Positions 43,862 to 52,803 of a stretch of DNA of 64,000 bases are shown here, piece after piece; position 1 is the stretch's first letter, and every line of letters starts with the position of its first letter. Position numbers and translations under genes: made by a program. Source of the DNA: Actinoplanes subtropicus. GTDB taxonomy: Bacteria > Actinomycetota > Actinomycetes > Mycobacteriales > Micromonosporaceae. Location: positions 1-64,000 of the forward strand of contig NZ_JOJL01000034.1 of the NCBI RefSeq assembly GCF_000721705.1. The letters are read 5' to 3'. The notes below the pieces were generated by a model, which was not told where the DNA came from, did no database searches, and saw only the letters and a list, made by a program, of their open reading frames with translations.

Positions 43862-44991
43862 GCCGCCACCGCCATCACGCCGGAACCGCACACGGTCCGA
43901 TAATGCCCGATGAGTTCGTCCCCCACCGCCGACCAGCTGCGACCCTCGATCGCTTTTCGCCCGGCCGCGCCGAAAACGGCCCGCGTCGCCGGATCGGCGG
44001 CGAGCTCGGCGACGGCCGCGGTGAACCCGGCGGCCTCGAACGGCGGCACCAGATAGCCGGTCCGGCCGTCCTGCACGAGATCCATCGGGCCACCCGCCCG
44101 CGGCGCCACCACCGGCAGCCCGCTCGCCATCGCCTCCTGCACCGCCTGGCCGAACGTCTCGTACGGCCCGGTGTGCGCGAAGATGTCGAAGCTCGCGTAG
44201 ATGGTGGCCAACTCCAGGCCCTTGCGCACGCCCAGGAAGGTGGCCCGCGGCAGCGCCTTGGCGAGCGCCGGACCGGCCGGCCCGTCGCCCACGATCACCA
44301 GCCGCACGCCGGGCAGGCGGCTCACGTCGGCGAGCAGGTCGATCTGCTTCTCCACCGCCAGCCGGCCGACGAAGCCGACCACCACCTCGTCGTTCGGCGC
44401 CAGCAGCCGGCGCATGGCCGCGCTGCGCCGGCCCGGGTGGAACTGCACGTCGTCGACGCCGCGCCGCCACAGGTGGATGCGCTCGACGCCGTGCGCGCGC
44501 AGCGCCGCGCCCGACTCCGTGGACGGCACCAGCGTGCGCGCGGCCGCGTTGTGCAGCCGGCGGATCCAGCGCCAGGCCGCGCCCTCGGTCATCCCCACCT
44601 TGTAGGCGCGGGCGTAGGCGGCGATGTCCGTCTGATAGACCGCGACCGCGGGCAGCTCGAGCGACTTGGCGCCGGACATGCCCCACGCGCCGAGCACGAA
44701 CGGGCTGGCCAGGTGCACGAGCTCGGCGCCGTGCTCGCGCAGCGCGCCGGTGACCGTGGGGGTGGGCAGCCCGAGCCGGATCTGCGGATAGCCCGGCATC
44801 GGCAACGAGGCGATCCGCACCACGGGATAGGGCACCTCGACTCGGACATCACGTACCGCCGGCGGCGGCTGCGGGGCGATCACCATCGGCTGGTGCCCGC
44901 GACGCATCAGATGTTCGGCCGCCCGCACCACCGAGTGCGCGACCCCGTTGACATCCGGCAGGAAGGACTCCGTGACCAGAGCGACTCGCAT
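43858..44991 (-). CDS. GT4 alpha-mannosyltransferase, MgtA-like
   Basis: 377-aa GT-B glycosyltransferase. MRVALVTESFLPDVNGVAHS carries the NGV donor/acceptor loop, AVYQTDIAAYARAY lies in the acceptor domain, and VGFVGRLAVEKQIDLLADVS plus HTGPYETFGQAVQEAMASGL (EX7E) form the nucleotide-sugar site. This layout matches actinobacterial MgtA/PimB-type GDP-mannose-dependent enzymes that act on glycolipids. It is upstream of the second glycosyltransferase with a 4-bp overlap. The exact substrate is inferred. Confidence 0.85.
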   Translation of the reverse strand: MRVALVTESFLPDVNGVAHSVVRAAEHLMRRGHQPMVIAPQPPPAVRDVRVEVPYPVVRIASLPMPGYPQIRLGLPTPTVTGALREHGAELVHLASPFVLGAWGMSGAKSLELPAVAVYQTDIAAYARAYKVGMTEGAAWRWIRRLHNAAARTLVPSTESGAALRAHGVERIHLWRRGVDDVQFHPGRRSAAMRRLLAPNDEVVVGFVGRLAVEKQIDLLADVSRLPGVRLVIVGDGPAGPALAKALPRATFLGVRKGLELATIYASFDIFAHTGPYETFGQAVQEAMASGLPVVAPRAGGPMDLVQDGRTGYLVPPFEAAGFTAAVAELAADPATRAVFGAAGRKAIEGRSWSAVGDELIGHYRTVCGSGVMAVAA

Positions 44992-45167
44992 AGGCTCACG
45001 ATGAGTGCCGTCGATGTCCGACCCGCAAACTTCAAACAGCTTTTTAAAGTACGGGTTTTGCCAAGTCCCGCCTCTTCCCCGCGACCTGAACGTGCGGTTA
45101 CGGCCGCAATGCGACTCTCGCGTTATTGCATGGTGCTGGCGCCGGCTTCGGCCGCGGGCCAGGTCAT

Positions 45168-45842
45168 CTAGGAAAGGGTCGCCGCATAACCGCGGAACTT
45201 CTCGACCGCGCCGCCGCTCACCGCGCGGCCGTGGCCGAAGACGGCGTGCTCGAAGTCGTACGAGGCCAGCTTCGCGACGCTGCGGTCGAGCTCGGCCAGA
45301 TCGACGGCGGCCGCCCGCGGCGCGCTGCTCACCCCGCCCTTGCGGCCGGCCGCGGCGTCCCCGGCGAACAGCAGGCCGTCGGCGCGGTCGAGCAGGTAGG
45401 AGACGTGGCCGCGGGTGTGCCCCGGGGTGTGCAGGGCGGTGAAGCCGGGCAGCGGCTCGGAGCCGTCCACGGAGATCACCTGATCGATCTTGGTGGGCTC
45501 GGCCGCCATGAACCGCGACACCAGCTTGACCAGCGGGCGGGTGGTCTCGGGCCGGGTCGCGCCGCTGATCACCGGGGCGTCGGCGGCGTGCGCGAAGACC
45601 CGGGCGCCCGAGCGGGTGCGCAGGTCGGCGACGTTGCCGGTGTGGTCGAAGTGGTGGTGGGTGAGCAGGATCGAACGCACCTCGCCGATCGACTTCCGGA
45701 TACCGAGCAGCGCCTTCTCGATCTGCTTGGAGCGCCGGGGCAGGCCGGTGTCCACCAGCACCACGCCGTCGTCGGTCACTACCAGGTGCACATTGACGAA
45801 ACCCAGGCTGAGCTCGAAGACGCCGTCGATGACTTCCCGCAC
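45168..45842 (-). CDS. Metallo-beta-lactamase-fold hydrolase
   Basis: 224-aa MBL-fold protein. The metal motif THHHFDHTG (61-69) gives HxHxDH, with further ligands in the LHTPGHTRGHVSYLL region (His), the SGRLLFAGD-like ADGLLFAGDAAAGR (Asp) and near the end VFGHGRAVSGG (His). It is closest in outline to glyoxalase II/quorum-type hydrolases; the substrate is unknown. It lies eight bases after the desaturase gene on the same strand, probably in one transcript. Confidence 0.88.
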   Translation of the reverse strand: MREVIDGVFELSLGFVNVHLVVTDDGVVLVDTGLPRRSKQIEKALLGIRKSIGEVRSILLTHHHFDHTGNVADLRTRSGARVFAHAADAPVISGATRPETTRPLVKLVSRFMAAEPTKIDQVISVDGSEPLPGFTALHTPGHTRGHVSYLLDRADGLLFAGDAAAGRKGGVSSAPRAAAVDLAELDRSVAKLASYDFEHAVFGHGRAVSGGAVEKFRGYAATLS

Positions 45843-45849
45843 GAGGTCA

Positions 45850-46767
45850 TTATGCTGTGCCGGCTCGGGCGATCTTGGCCAGGCGTTCCGGCGTCGGCCA
45901 GTGCACGTCGTGCGCCCAGCCCAGCCGCTCGAAGATCCAGATCACCCGGGCCGAGATGTCGATCTGGCCGGGCCGCACCCCGTGCCGGGCCTGGGTCGGG
46001 TCGGCGTGGTGCAGGTTGTGCCAGGACTCGCCCATGCTCAGGATCGCCAGCGGCCAGAAGTTCGCCGACCGGTCGCGGGCCGCGAACGGCCGCTCCCCGA
46101 TCATGTGGCACACCGAGTTGACCGACCAGGTCACGTGGTGCAGGAACGTGATGCGGACCAGCCCGGCCCAGAAGAACGCGGTCAGCGCGCCCGCCCAGGA
46201 CCAGGTGATCAGCCCGCCGAGCAGGCCCGGCCCGAGCAGGGTCACGATGGTCAGCGGCCCGAACAGCCGGTGCACCACCCGCATGTCCCGGTCGGCCAGC
46301 AGGTCGGGCGCGAACCGCTCCTGGTTGGTCAGGTCCCGGTCGAGGATCCAGCCCAGGTGGGCGTGCCAGAAACCGCGGGCCAGCGCGCCCGGCGAGGTGC
46401 CGAACAGCCACGGCGAATGCGGGTCGCCCTCCTTGTCGGAGTACGCGTGGTGCCGCCGGTGATCGGCCACCCAGTGCAGGATCGGCCCCTGCACGGCCAG
46501 GCTGCCGGCCACCGCGAGGGCCAGCCGCAGCGGGCGCCGGGCCTTGAACGAGCCGTGCGTGAAGTACCGGTGGAAGCCGACCGTGGTGCCCAGGCAGGTG
46601 AGCACGTAGAAGCCGGCCGCGAGCGCCAGGTCGAGCCAGCTCAGACCCCAGCCCCAGGCCAGCGGCGCGGCGACGAGCAGCGCCAGGAACGGGATGATCA
46701 CGAAGAGGTAGACGGTGATGTGCGCGGGCAGCGGCCGCTTGCCGGTCAGCATGCTCTTCGAGGCCAT
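45850..46767 (-). CDS. Acyl-CoA (delta-9 type) fatty acid desaturase
   Basis: 305-aa membrane di-iron desaturase. All three histidine boxes are present: GFHRYFTH (65-71), DHRRHHAYSD (102-111) and HNLHHAD near residue 240. Hydrophobic helices flank them (ITVYLFVIIPFLALLVAAP, LALAAGFYVLTCLGTTVG). It introduces a cis double bond into saturated acyl chains to adjust membrane fluidity. There is no N-terminal rubredoxin or C-terminal cytochrome b5 domain, so it needs a separate electron donor. It is divergent from sthA. Confidence 0.92.
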   Translation of the reverse strand: MASKSMLTGKRPLPAHITVYLFVIIPFLALLVAAPLAWGWGLSWLDLALAAGFYVLTCLGTTVGFHRYFTHGSFKARRPLRLALAVAGSLAVQGPILHWVADHRRHHAYSDKEGDPHSPWLFGTSPGALARGFWHAHLGWILDRDLTNQERFAPDLLADRDMRVVHRLFGPLTIVTLLGPGLLGGLITWSWAGALTAFFWAGLVRITFLHHVTWSVNSVCHMIGERPFAARDRSANFWPLAILSMGESWHNLHHADPTQARHGVRPGQIDISARVIWIFERLGWAHDVHWPTPERLAKIARAGTA

Positions 46768-46958
46768 GGCGGAAAGCTAGGCGACCCGGGCGGATGCCGG
46801 GCCGCCAACCGGCGAACCCGCGCGAGCCATCCCATGAATCGTTGCGCAAGCTTCCGCGGCGGCGGTCTTCGCGTCCTGTTCGATCTCCGCGCGAACAGCG
46901 CGAAAAAAGCTGATGGCTTTCGTAGACCAGTTCGCGCGCGGACTGCGAGGCTAGGCGT

Positions 46959-48362
46959 GTGTATGACTACGACCTGTTGGTGCTGGGCTCCGGGCCCAGC
47001 GGGCAGAAGGCCGCGATCGCCGCGTCGAAGCTCGGCCGCCGGGTGGGGATCATCGACCGCCGGGACATGATCGGCGGCGTCTGCATCAACACCGGCACGG
47101 TGCCGTCGAAGACGCTGCGCGAGGCGGTTCTCTACCTGACCGGGCTCAGCCAGCGCGACCTGTACGGCTCGAGCTACCGGGTCAAGGACGACATCACCGT
47201 CGCCGACCTGGCCGCCCGCACCCAGCACGTGATCAGCCGGCAGACCGATGTCATCCGCAACCAGCTGTCCCGCAACCACGTTGCGATGATCACCGGCACC
47301 GGGCGGTTCGCCGATGCGCACTCGCTCTGGGTGGACGGCGGCGACGGCCGGGATACCAAGGTCACCGCCGACAAGATCATCATTGCCGCGGGAACGCGAC
47401 CGGCCCGGCCGGAGAGCGTCGACTTCGACGAGCGGACGATCGTCGACTCGGACGGCGTGATCAACCTGCAGGCCGTGCCGCGCAGCATGGTGGTGGTCGG
47501 CGCCGGCGTGATCGGCATGGAGTACGCGTCGCTGTTCGCCGCCCTGGGTACCAAGGTCACCGTGGTCGAGCGCCGGGAGAAGATGCTCGATTTCTGCGAC
47601 GACGAGATCGTCGAGTCGCTCAAGTACCACCTGCGCGACCTGAACGTCGCGTTCCGCTTCGGCGAGGAGGTGGCCGCGGTCGAGAAGCACGAGAGCGCGG
47701 CGCTCTGCATTCTCAAGAGCGGCAAGAAGATCGTCGCCGACACGGTGATGTACTCGGCCGGGCGGCAGGGCCAGACGGACGACCTCAACCTCGAGGCGGC
47801 CGGGCTGGCTGCCGACCGTCGCGGCCGCATCGAGGTCGACGCCAATTACCGTACGGCGGTCGACAACGTCTACGCCGTCGGCGACGTGATCGGTTTTCCC
47901 GCGCTCGCCTCCACCTCGATGGAGCAGGGCCGGCTGGCCGCCCACCACGCGTGCGGCGAGCCGGCGCGCGAGATGGGCCAGTTGCAGCCGATCGGCATCT
48001 ACACGATTCCCGAGATCAGCTTCGTCGGTAAGACCGAGGACGAGCTGACCGACTCGTCGACGCCGTTCGAGGTGGGCATCGCGCGGTATCGCGAGCTCGC
48101 CCGCGGGCAGATCGTCGGCGACTCGTACGGCATGCTCAAGCTGTTGGTCGCCCCGGAGGACGGCAGGCTGCTCGGCGTGCACGTCTTCGGCACCGGCGCC
48201 ACCGAGATCGTGCACATCGGGCAGGCCGTGATGGGTTGCGGCGGCACGGTCGACTTCCTGGTCGACGCGGTCTTCAACTACCCGACGCTGTCCGAGGCGT
48301 ACAAGGTGGCGGCGCTGGACGCCGCCAACAAGATGCGCAACATCACCCGCATCGACGGCTAG
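46959..48362 (+). CDS. sthA: Soluble pyridine nucleotide transhydrogenase
   Basis: 467-aa flavoprotein of the pyridine nucleotide-disulphide oxidoreductase family. The FAD motif is [20 protein letters not shown], the NAD(P) motif is [16 protein letters not shown], and the C-terminal dimerisation domain includes [23 protein letters not shown] residues. At the redox site the sequence is [15 protein letters not shown]: a single Cys instead of CxxxxC, the hallmark that separates SthA from lipoamide dehydrogenase. It interconverts NADPH and NADH. GTG 46959 has GAGG upstream. The stop is adjacent to the convergent L,D-transpeptidase stop (4-bp overlap). Confidence 0.92.
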   Translation: MYDYDLLVLGSGPSGQKAAIAASKLGRRVGIIDRRDMIGGVCINTGTVPSKTLREAVLYLTGLSQRDLYGSSYRVKDDITVADLAARTQHVISRQTDVIRNQLSRNHVAMITGTGRFADAHSLWVDGGDGRDTKVTADKIIIAAGTRPARPESVDFDERTIVDSDGVINLQAVPRSMVVVGAGVIGMEYASLFAALGTKVTVVERREKMLDFCDDEIVESLKYHLRDLNVAFRFGEEVAAVEKHESAALCILKSGKKIVADTVMYSAGRQGQTDDLNLEAAGLAADRRGRIEVDANYRTAVDNVYAVGDVIGFPALASTSMEQGRLAAHHACGEPAREMGQLQPIGIYTIPEISFVGKTEDELTDSSTPFEVGIARYRELARGQIVGDSYGMLKLLVAPEDGRLLGVHVFGTGATEIVHIGQAVMGCGGTVDFLVDAVFNYPTLSEAYKVAALDAANKMRNITRIDG

Positions 48363-49192
48363 GAGTTGTAAACCCAGACCTTGGTCTGCAGCGGGAGCTT
48401 GCCGGTCGACCAGATCCAGTTGATCGCCGCGTTCGAGACTCGGGCGCAGCCGTGCGAGGCCGGGTAGGGCGGGATGCTGGGCGAGCCGTGCACCGCGATG
48501 CCGCCGTTGAAGTACTTCGGGCGGAACAGGTCACCGAGGGGGCCGTGCCGCACGCCGTCGATCTGCCGGCCGACCTTGAAGTGGCCGGTCGGGGTGTCGG
48601 CGAGGTAGGTCTGCCCCTGGTACACGTAGTGCTCGTTGGACCCGGTCGAGGTGTTGAGCGTGGCGATCACCTCGCCGTCCTTGACGAACATGAGCAGCTG
48701 CTTCGTCAGGTTGATCTCGACGAGGTAGCCGCTGCCCGCCTTCGACCTGGCCGTCGGGCGCACCCCGGCGTCCAGGGCCTTCTGGGTCTTCGGGCCGACC
48801 GAGCCGTCCCGCCCGATGCCGGCCGCCTTCTGCAGCGCGAAGACGGCCTGCTGGGTGGTGCCGCCGAAGTTGCCGTCGGCCGTGCCGTTCCAGTAACCGA
48901 GCTCGGTCAGCCGCTGCTGCAGCGCGAGCACGGCCGGGCCGGTCGAGCCGACCTTGAGCTTCTGCGGCTTCGCGGTGGCCGTCGGGGTCGGGGTGTGAGT
49001 GGTGGATGTCGCGGACGGCGTCGGGCTCGCGCTGGACGCACTGGATGCGCTGGGCTCCGGCCCCGTGGAGGGAAGCGTGGCGGCCGACGGCAGGGTGGTG
49101 GGAGCCTGCGCCCCGGTCTGCGGCGTGCTGTGTGAACCGCACCCGGCAACCAGCGCGACCGCCACCGCGATCGTCAGAGCCTTCCGCACCAT
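48359..49192 (-). CDS. L,D-transpeptidase lipoprotein with peptidoglycan-binding domain
   Basis: 277-aa exported protein. A lipoprotein signal ([16 protein letters not shown]) is followed by a Pro/Ser/Thr-rich linker, a peptidoglycan-binding domain ([20 protein letters not shown] and [13 protein letters not shown]), and a YkuD catalytic domain ([20 protein letters not shown]) with active-site residues in [20 protein letters not shown]. It makes 3-3 cross-links in peptidoglycan or attaches proteins to it. Start ATG 49192 begins the signal peptide; the six upstream codons are unlikely to be used. Confidence 0.92.
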   Translation of the reverse strand: MVRKALTIAVAVALVAGCGSHSTPQTGAQAPTTLPSAATLPSTGPEPSASSASSASPTPSATSTTHTPTPTATAKPQKLKVGSTGPAVLALQQRLTELGYWNGTADGNFGGTTQQAVFALQKAAGIGRDGSVGPKTQKALDAGVRPTARSKAGSGYLVEINLTKQLLMFVKDGEVIATLNTSTGSNEHYVYQGQTYLADTPTGHFKVGRQIDGVRHGPLGDLFRPKYFNGGIAVHGSPSIPPYPASHGCARVSNAAINWIWSTGKLPLQTKVWVYNS

Positions 49193-49350
49193 GCGTTCCT
49201 CCCGTCCCACCAGAGGATCATTGCCGAAAAAGTCTCACGATGCCCACCCGTTGCCGAATGAGATTGTTTCGCGAATCACATCGTGACCCGCCGGGGCAAG
49301 TACTCACCCGGATCGAACGAGTGGTGGACCCGTCGTGAAAAAGAGTCAAG

Positions 49351-49356
49351 TACTCT
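49351..49356 (+). promoter_or_regulatory. -10 element of a leaderless transcript with repeated CAAGTACTC
   Basis: TACTCT is followed by six bases and ATG 49363, without a Shine-Dalgarno sequence. The nonamer CAAGTACTC, which overlaps this box (49347-49355), also occurs at 49297-49305. The two copies 50 bp apart may be operator sites for autoregulation by the CGNR protein. Confidence 0.4.
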
Positions 49357-49362
49357 TCACCT

Positions 49363-50037
49363 ATGTCATGGATGGCCAGCGCCCGGCACGGCGTACGCGA
49401 GGCCCCCGGCGGGCTCGCCCTCGTGCAGGAGCTGCTGAATACGCGGGCCACCATGCACTACGGCGCTGACCTGCTGCTGCATGCCGACGACGGGCAGCGC
49501 TGGCTGACCGAGGCGCTGGCCACCTGGTCGCGGGTGTCCGGCCTGCCCGCCCCCACGCTGCTGATTTCCTCGAACGACATGCGGTCGCTGCGCCGGCTGC
49601 GCACCACCTTCGAAAACGTGATTCTCGCCGCCGGTAACCGGATGGACGGCGCGCTGCCGCCGGCCGACGTGCCGGTCAGCCTGGTGCCCGATGCGGATGG
49701 CTGGGTGCGCATGGTCCCGACCGGCCGCGGCACCCGGTGGCTGGCCTCCGCGCTCTGGGCCGAGGCGCTGCTCGCCCAGCAGGCCGGGCTCTGGCCGCGG
49801 CTGAAGCTGTGCCACAACGTCGACTGTCGGGCCGCCTTCTTCGACACCTCGCGGAACAACTCGGGCGTCTGGCACGACGTCTCCACCTGCGGAAACACGG
49901 CGAACCTGCGGGCCTTCCGGGAACGCAAGCGCCTGCTCGGCGGCAGCGATGGCCAGATCGGGCGGCCGCAGCTGCCCGGGCCGCCGCAGCTGGGCAGCGG
50001 TCCGCCCCCACTGTCCGGCCCCTCCGGCCTGCGCTGA
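49363..50037 (+). CDS. CGNR zinc-finger regulator
   Basis: 224-aa protein with an N-terminal alpha-helical ABATE-like domain (APGGLALVQELLNTRATMHY) and a C-terminal CGNR zinc finger: LCHNVDCRAAFFDTSRNNSG then TCGNTANLRAFRERK, with the C..C...C pattern and the CGN..N.RA.R core. These proteins are putative sigma-factor-like or stress regulators in actinomycetes. The C-terminal tail is Pro/Gly-rich. The start is leaderless (TACTCT six bases upstream). It is the first of three plus-strand genes. Confidence 0.82.
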   Translation: MSWMASARHGVREAPGGLALVQELLNTRATMHYGADLLLHADDGQRWLTEALATWSRVSGLPAPTLLISSNDMRSLRRLRTTFENVILAAGNRMDGALPPADVPVSLVPDADGWVRMVPTGRGTRWLASALWAEALLAQQAGLWPRLKLCHNVDCRAAFFDTSRNNSGVWHDVSTCGNTANLRAFRERKRLLGGSDGQIGRPQLPGPPQLGSGPPPLSGPSGLR

Positions 50038-50127
50038 CCCCTTTGACGGCGCGGCCCCTTTTGACGGCGCGGGGACGCGCCCACCTGCGGTGGGAACTTC
50101 GCGGGCGCGCCGGGCGACTATGGGGAC

Positions 50128-50901
50128 ATGGCTTCTTGTGAGCGGTGGCGCGAGATGCTGTCCGCACAGCTGGACGGCGAGGACGACCCGGCCGACCGGC
50201 CGCTGGTCGACGAGCATCTGGCCGGGTGTGCCGGTTGCCGGGAGTGGCTGGACGGCGCGGCCACGGTCAACCGGCTGACCCGGATCGGCGTGGGGGTCGC
50301 CCCGGATCTCAGCGCGAGCATCCTGGCCGCCGCGGAGCAGACGCCGCCGAGACGCCGCTTTCCGCTCGCCACGGCCCTCTACATCGCGCTCGCCGGGGTC
50401 GGCGCGGTGCAGCTCATTCTGGGTCTCGACCAGATCGGCGGCGGTGTGGTCGGCGCCCATGTGCACACCGGCGTGGATGCGACCTCCGGCCACCTGTGGC
50501 ACGAGTCGGCCGCCTGGAACGTCGCGGTCGGCGCCGGGTACATGTTCATCGCGCTGCGCCGGAGCCGCCCGTCCGGCCTGGTGCCGATGCTCACCGCGTT
50601 CGTCGGCATGCTGCTGTTGCTCTCGGTCAACGACCTCACCGGCGACCGGGTCGACTCCACCCGGCTGGTCAGCCACGGCTTCGTGATCCTCGGATACCTG
50701 CTGGTGGTGGCGCTCACCCGGATACCGGGCGGCTTCGCGCAGCCGCCGGGCGCCCGCTCCACGTCCTGGTCGGGCTGGCGGGCCCGGTTCGCCGACGACG
50801 AGGAATCGACCGGCGATCTCGACGGGCTCCGCCGTCCGGGCCTGCGTCTGGTGCCGCCCGGCCCGATGACCGCCGAGCACCGGGATCGCCCGGCCGCCTG
50901 A
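50128..50901 (+). CDS. zf-HC2 domain membrane protein (putative anti-sigma)
   Basis: 257-aa protein. The first 40 residues hold a zinc-binding anti-sigma motif: SCERWREMLSAQLDGEDDPA with HLAGCAGCREWL (H..C..C). The middle has about five hydrophobic helices (ALYIALAGVGAVQLILGL, AAWNVAVGAGYMFIAL, LVPMLTAFVGMLLLLSV, LVSHGFVILGYLLVVAL) and the C-terminal tail is charged. The HC2 motif is that of ZAS anti-sigma factors, but no ECF sigma gene is adjacent. In other actinomycetes the same layout lies near copper-handling genes. The function is unproven. Confidence 0.75.
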   Translation: MASCERWREMLSAQLDGEDDPADRPLVDEHLAGCAGCREWLDGAATVNRLTRIGVGVAPDLSASILAAAEQTPPRRRFPLATALYIALAGVGAVQLILGLDQIGGGVVGAHVHTGVDATSGHLWHESAAWNVAVGAGYMFIALRRSRPSGLVPMLTAFVGMLLLLSVNDLTGDRVDSTRLVSHGFVILGYLLVVALTRIPGGFAQPPGARSTSWSGWRARFADDEESTGDLDGLRRPGLRLVPPGPMTAEHRDRPAA

Positions 50902-50959
50902 GGGGGGCCTACGGAGGGGGACCGTCCGGTAACGTCGGGCGGGTGACTGGGCCGGAGCG

Positions 50960-51364
50960 GTGATGCCCTGGTGGGCGCAGCTACTCGTCAGCCTCGCCGC
51001 GGCTCTGCTGATCGCCTGGCTGGCGCTGGTCGTCGCGCTGCTGATCGCCAAGCCCGACAAGGGGCTGCTCCGCGAGGCGCTACGGCTGCTGCCCGACGTG
51101 CTGCGGCTGCTCCGCCGGCTGGCCGGCGACCGCGGCCTGCCCCGCGGTGTGCGGATCCGGCTGATGTTTCTGCTGGTCTACCTCGCCGTGCCGATCGATC
51201 TGATCCCGGATTTCATCCCCGTTCTCGGCTACGCGGATGACGCGATCATCGTGACGGCCGTGCTGCGTTCGGTGGTACGCCGTGCCGGGCTGGACGCCGT
51301 TCGCGCCCACTGGCCCGGCACCGACGAGGGCTTCGCCGCCGTGTGTCGCCTCACCGGCGTGTAG
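50960..51364 (+). CDS. DUF1232 (YkvA) family membrane protein
   Basis: 134-aa protein with an N-terminal membrane helix (LLVSLAAALLIAWLALVVAL) and the DUF1232 core YLAVPIDLIPDFIPVLGYAD DAIIV, followed by LRSVVRRAG. The family is a widespread small membrane domain of unknown function. GTG 50960 and ATG 50963 are adjacent candidate starts after GGAG. It is the last of the three plus-strand genes, and its stop is directly followed by the dispersed repeat at 51365. Confidence 0.85.
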   Translation: MMPWWAQLLVSLAAALLIAWLALVVALLIAKPDKGLLREALRLLPDVLRLLRRLAGDRGLPRGVRIRLMFLLVYLAVPIDLIPDFIPVLGYADDAIIVTAVLRSVVRRAGLDAVRAHWPGTDEGFAAVCRLTGV

Positions 51365-51478
51365 GTCTTGGGCCGGGCCCGCCCGGCGGCCGGGGTCGGG
51401 GCGGGTGTTGCAACTGGCGGCCCGGGCACATCGGGGACCTGGCTGACTCGTACGGTCGAAGCAGCGGAAGGGAAACGC
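51365..51478. repeat. Dispersed intergenic repeat, copy A
   Basis: About 114 bp that align at roughly 80% by eye with 62206-62320. Shared blocks include GTCTTGGG(C/T)CGGGCC, GCCCGGCGGCCGGGGTCGG, CTCGTACG(G/A)TCGAAGC and AAGGGAA(A/C)CGC. The start has a GCCGCC/GGCGGC-like self-complementary core. It lies between the stop codons of two convergent genes (DUF1232 and the 77-aa protein), and the other copy lies in the same kind of position. A bidirectional terminator or small mobile repeat is possible. Confidence 0.7.
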
Positions 51479-51484
51479 CCGGCG

Positions 51485-51718
51485 TCAGCGCGCCGGGGGT
51501 CGGACGGAGAGCTCGCGCCACTCGTCCGGGCCGGAGAGCAGCGCGCGCACCTTGTCGAGCGCGGCGTCTTCGCTGGCGCACTCGTAGAAGTGTGAGACGC
51601 CGTCGGCACCGCCGTCGCGGGACTCGACATACCACTGGTCACCGCTCACCCGCAGGAAGACATCCTTGCGGGCGATGCGGCCCCACTTACCGTTCCACCA
51701 GTGTTTCCGCTGCTCCAT
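51485..51718 (-). CDS. Small basic conserved protein
   Basis: 77-aa protein from ATG 51718 (EQRKHWWNGKWGRIARKDVF LRVSG then WYVESRDGGADGVSHFYECA). It resembles short actinobacterial proteins of unknown function, rich in Trp at the N-terminus. No domain is recognised. The frame opens further to 51805, but that region is unlikely to be coding. It sits between the repeat and mscL on the mscL strand. Confidence 0.65.
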   Translation of the reverse strand: MEQRKHWWNGKWGRIARKDVFLRVSGDQWYVESRDGGADGVSHFYECASEDAALDKVRALLSGPDEWRELSVRPPAR

Positions 51719-51782
51719 CCGGCTACTGTATAGAACATCTGTTCGAATCGTACCCGGTCTGGTTGATCTTTTTCGCAGTGTG

Positions 51783-52244
51783 TCAGCGCGGTGGCTCCTG
51801 GTCACGGCGCAGGATGTCCTCGATCGCGCTGCCGCGGGCGCCCGAGGCCGTGGCGTTCTGGGCCAGCAGGTCGCGGATCTGGGTGAGCAGCACGATGTCC
51901 TCGCTCGGCGCCTTCGGCGGCGGCTCCTCGCCGCGCCGGCGACGCTCGGCCAGCAGGTTGAGCGGCATGACCACCAGGAAGTAGAGGACGGCCGCCGTGA
52001 TCAGGAACGTGATGATCGCGTTGATGAACGTGGCGTAGTCGAACTCGATGCCCTTCTTGGGTACCCATTTGCCGGCGTTGGTCCCGGTGCTGCCGCCCAT
52101 CAGCTGGATCAGGGGCTTGAGGAAGCCGTTGGTGAACGCGGTGACGACCGCGGTGAAGGCGGCGCCGATCACGATGCCGACCGCCAGGTCGACGACGTTG
52201 CCGCGCATGATGAAGTCTTTGAAGCCCTGGAAGACCTTGTTCAC
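51783..52244 (-). CDS. mscL: Large-conductance mechanosensitive channel
   Basis: 153-aa MscL. The N-terminal amphipathic helix and first membrane helix read FKDFIMRGNVVDLAVGIVIG AAFTAVVTAF, and the second helix FINAIITFLITAAVLYFLVV. A charged C-terminal bundle follows (LLTQIRDLLAQN). The channel opens in response to membrane tension to release solutes. The length is typical. GTG 52244 is the start. It is downstream of, and in the same direction as, the STAS protein. Confidence 0.95.
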   Translation of the reverse strand: MNKVFQGFKDFIMRGNVVDLAVGIVIGAAFTAVVTAFTNGFLKPLIQLMGGSTGTNAGKWVPKKGIEFDYATFINAIITFLITAAVLYFLVVMPLNLLAERRRRGEEPPPKAPSEDIVLLTQIRDLLAQNATASGARGSAIEDILRRDQEPPR

Positions 52245-52281
52245 GGCGACAAACTACGCCGATCGGGTCAGTCGGGGGAAG

Positions 52282-52635
52282 TCAGTCGAGCGCCGGTTCC
52301 TGAGCGGTGACCGCCTCGTCGACCGTGGGGTAGGTGCGCAGCACCTCGACCAGCCCGCTCACCTCGAGGATGCGCAGCACGCCGCGCTGCGGGGCGGCGA
52401 GCCGGACGGTGCCGCCGGCGTCGTCGGTGCTGTTCTTGGCCCGGACGAAGACCGAGAGCCCGGTGGAATCGCAGAACGAGACGTCGGCCAGGTCGAAGAC
52501 CAGCCGGGTGCGCCCCTTCTCGAGCAGGTCGCTGATCTGGTCCTGCAGTTGGGGCGCGGTGGCCATGTCCAGCTCACCGGCCACCGACACGACGACCATG
52601 CCGGCGCGCTGTTCCGTTTGTACCGTCAGGGACAT
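52282..52635 (-). CDS. STAS-domain anti-anti-sigma factor
   Basis: 117-aa STAS protein of the SpoIIAA/RsbV class. The phosphorylatable Ser is in DVSFCDSTGLSVFVRAK, and the N-terminal strand is VVVSVAGELDMATAPQLQDQ. When unphosphorylated it would bind an anti-sigma kinase and free a sigma factor; dephosphorylation by the PP2C phosphatase at 56773 is plausible. It is divergent from the stressosome operon, sharing the 52636-52803 control region. Confidence 0.9.
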   Translation of the reverse strand: MSLTVQTEQRAGMVVVSVAGELDMATAPQLQDQISDLLEKGRTRLVFDLADVSFCDSTGLSVFVRAKNSTDDAGGTVRLAAPQRGVLRILEVSGLVEVLRTYPTVDEAVTAQEPALD

Positions 52636-52720
52636 TCAGGACCTCCAGGTATGTGCAGAACGGTACTCCAGACGGGGTCTGATCGGCAGGACGGGGCGTC
52701 CGTTCGTGACCTTGCCGTCT

Positions 52721-52740
52721 TAGTTGGCTCACGGCAACTA
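52721..52740. promoter_or_regulatory. Inverted repeat in the divergent stressosome control region
   Basis: TAGTTG (52721-52726), eight bases, then CAACTA (52735-52740): perfect 6-bp arms midway between the STAS gene and rsbR. It is a candidate operator for either direction. The rsbR ribosome-binding site AGGAGG lies five bases before GTG 52804. Confidence 0.35.
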
Positions 52741-52803
52741 TTAGACGCTCCGGTGATACAGTCCGCCCGTTGCGCGTACCTATGAGGTGATCAGGAGGCA
52801 GCG

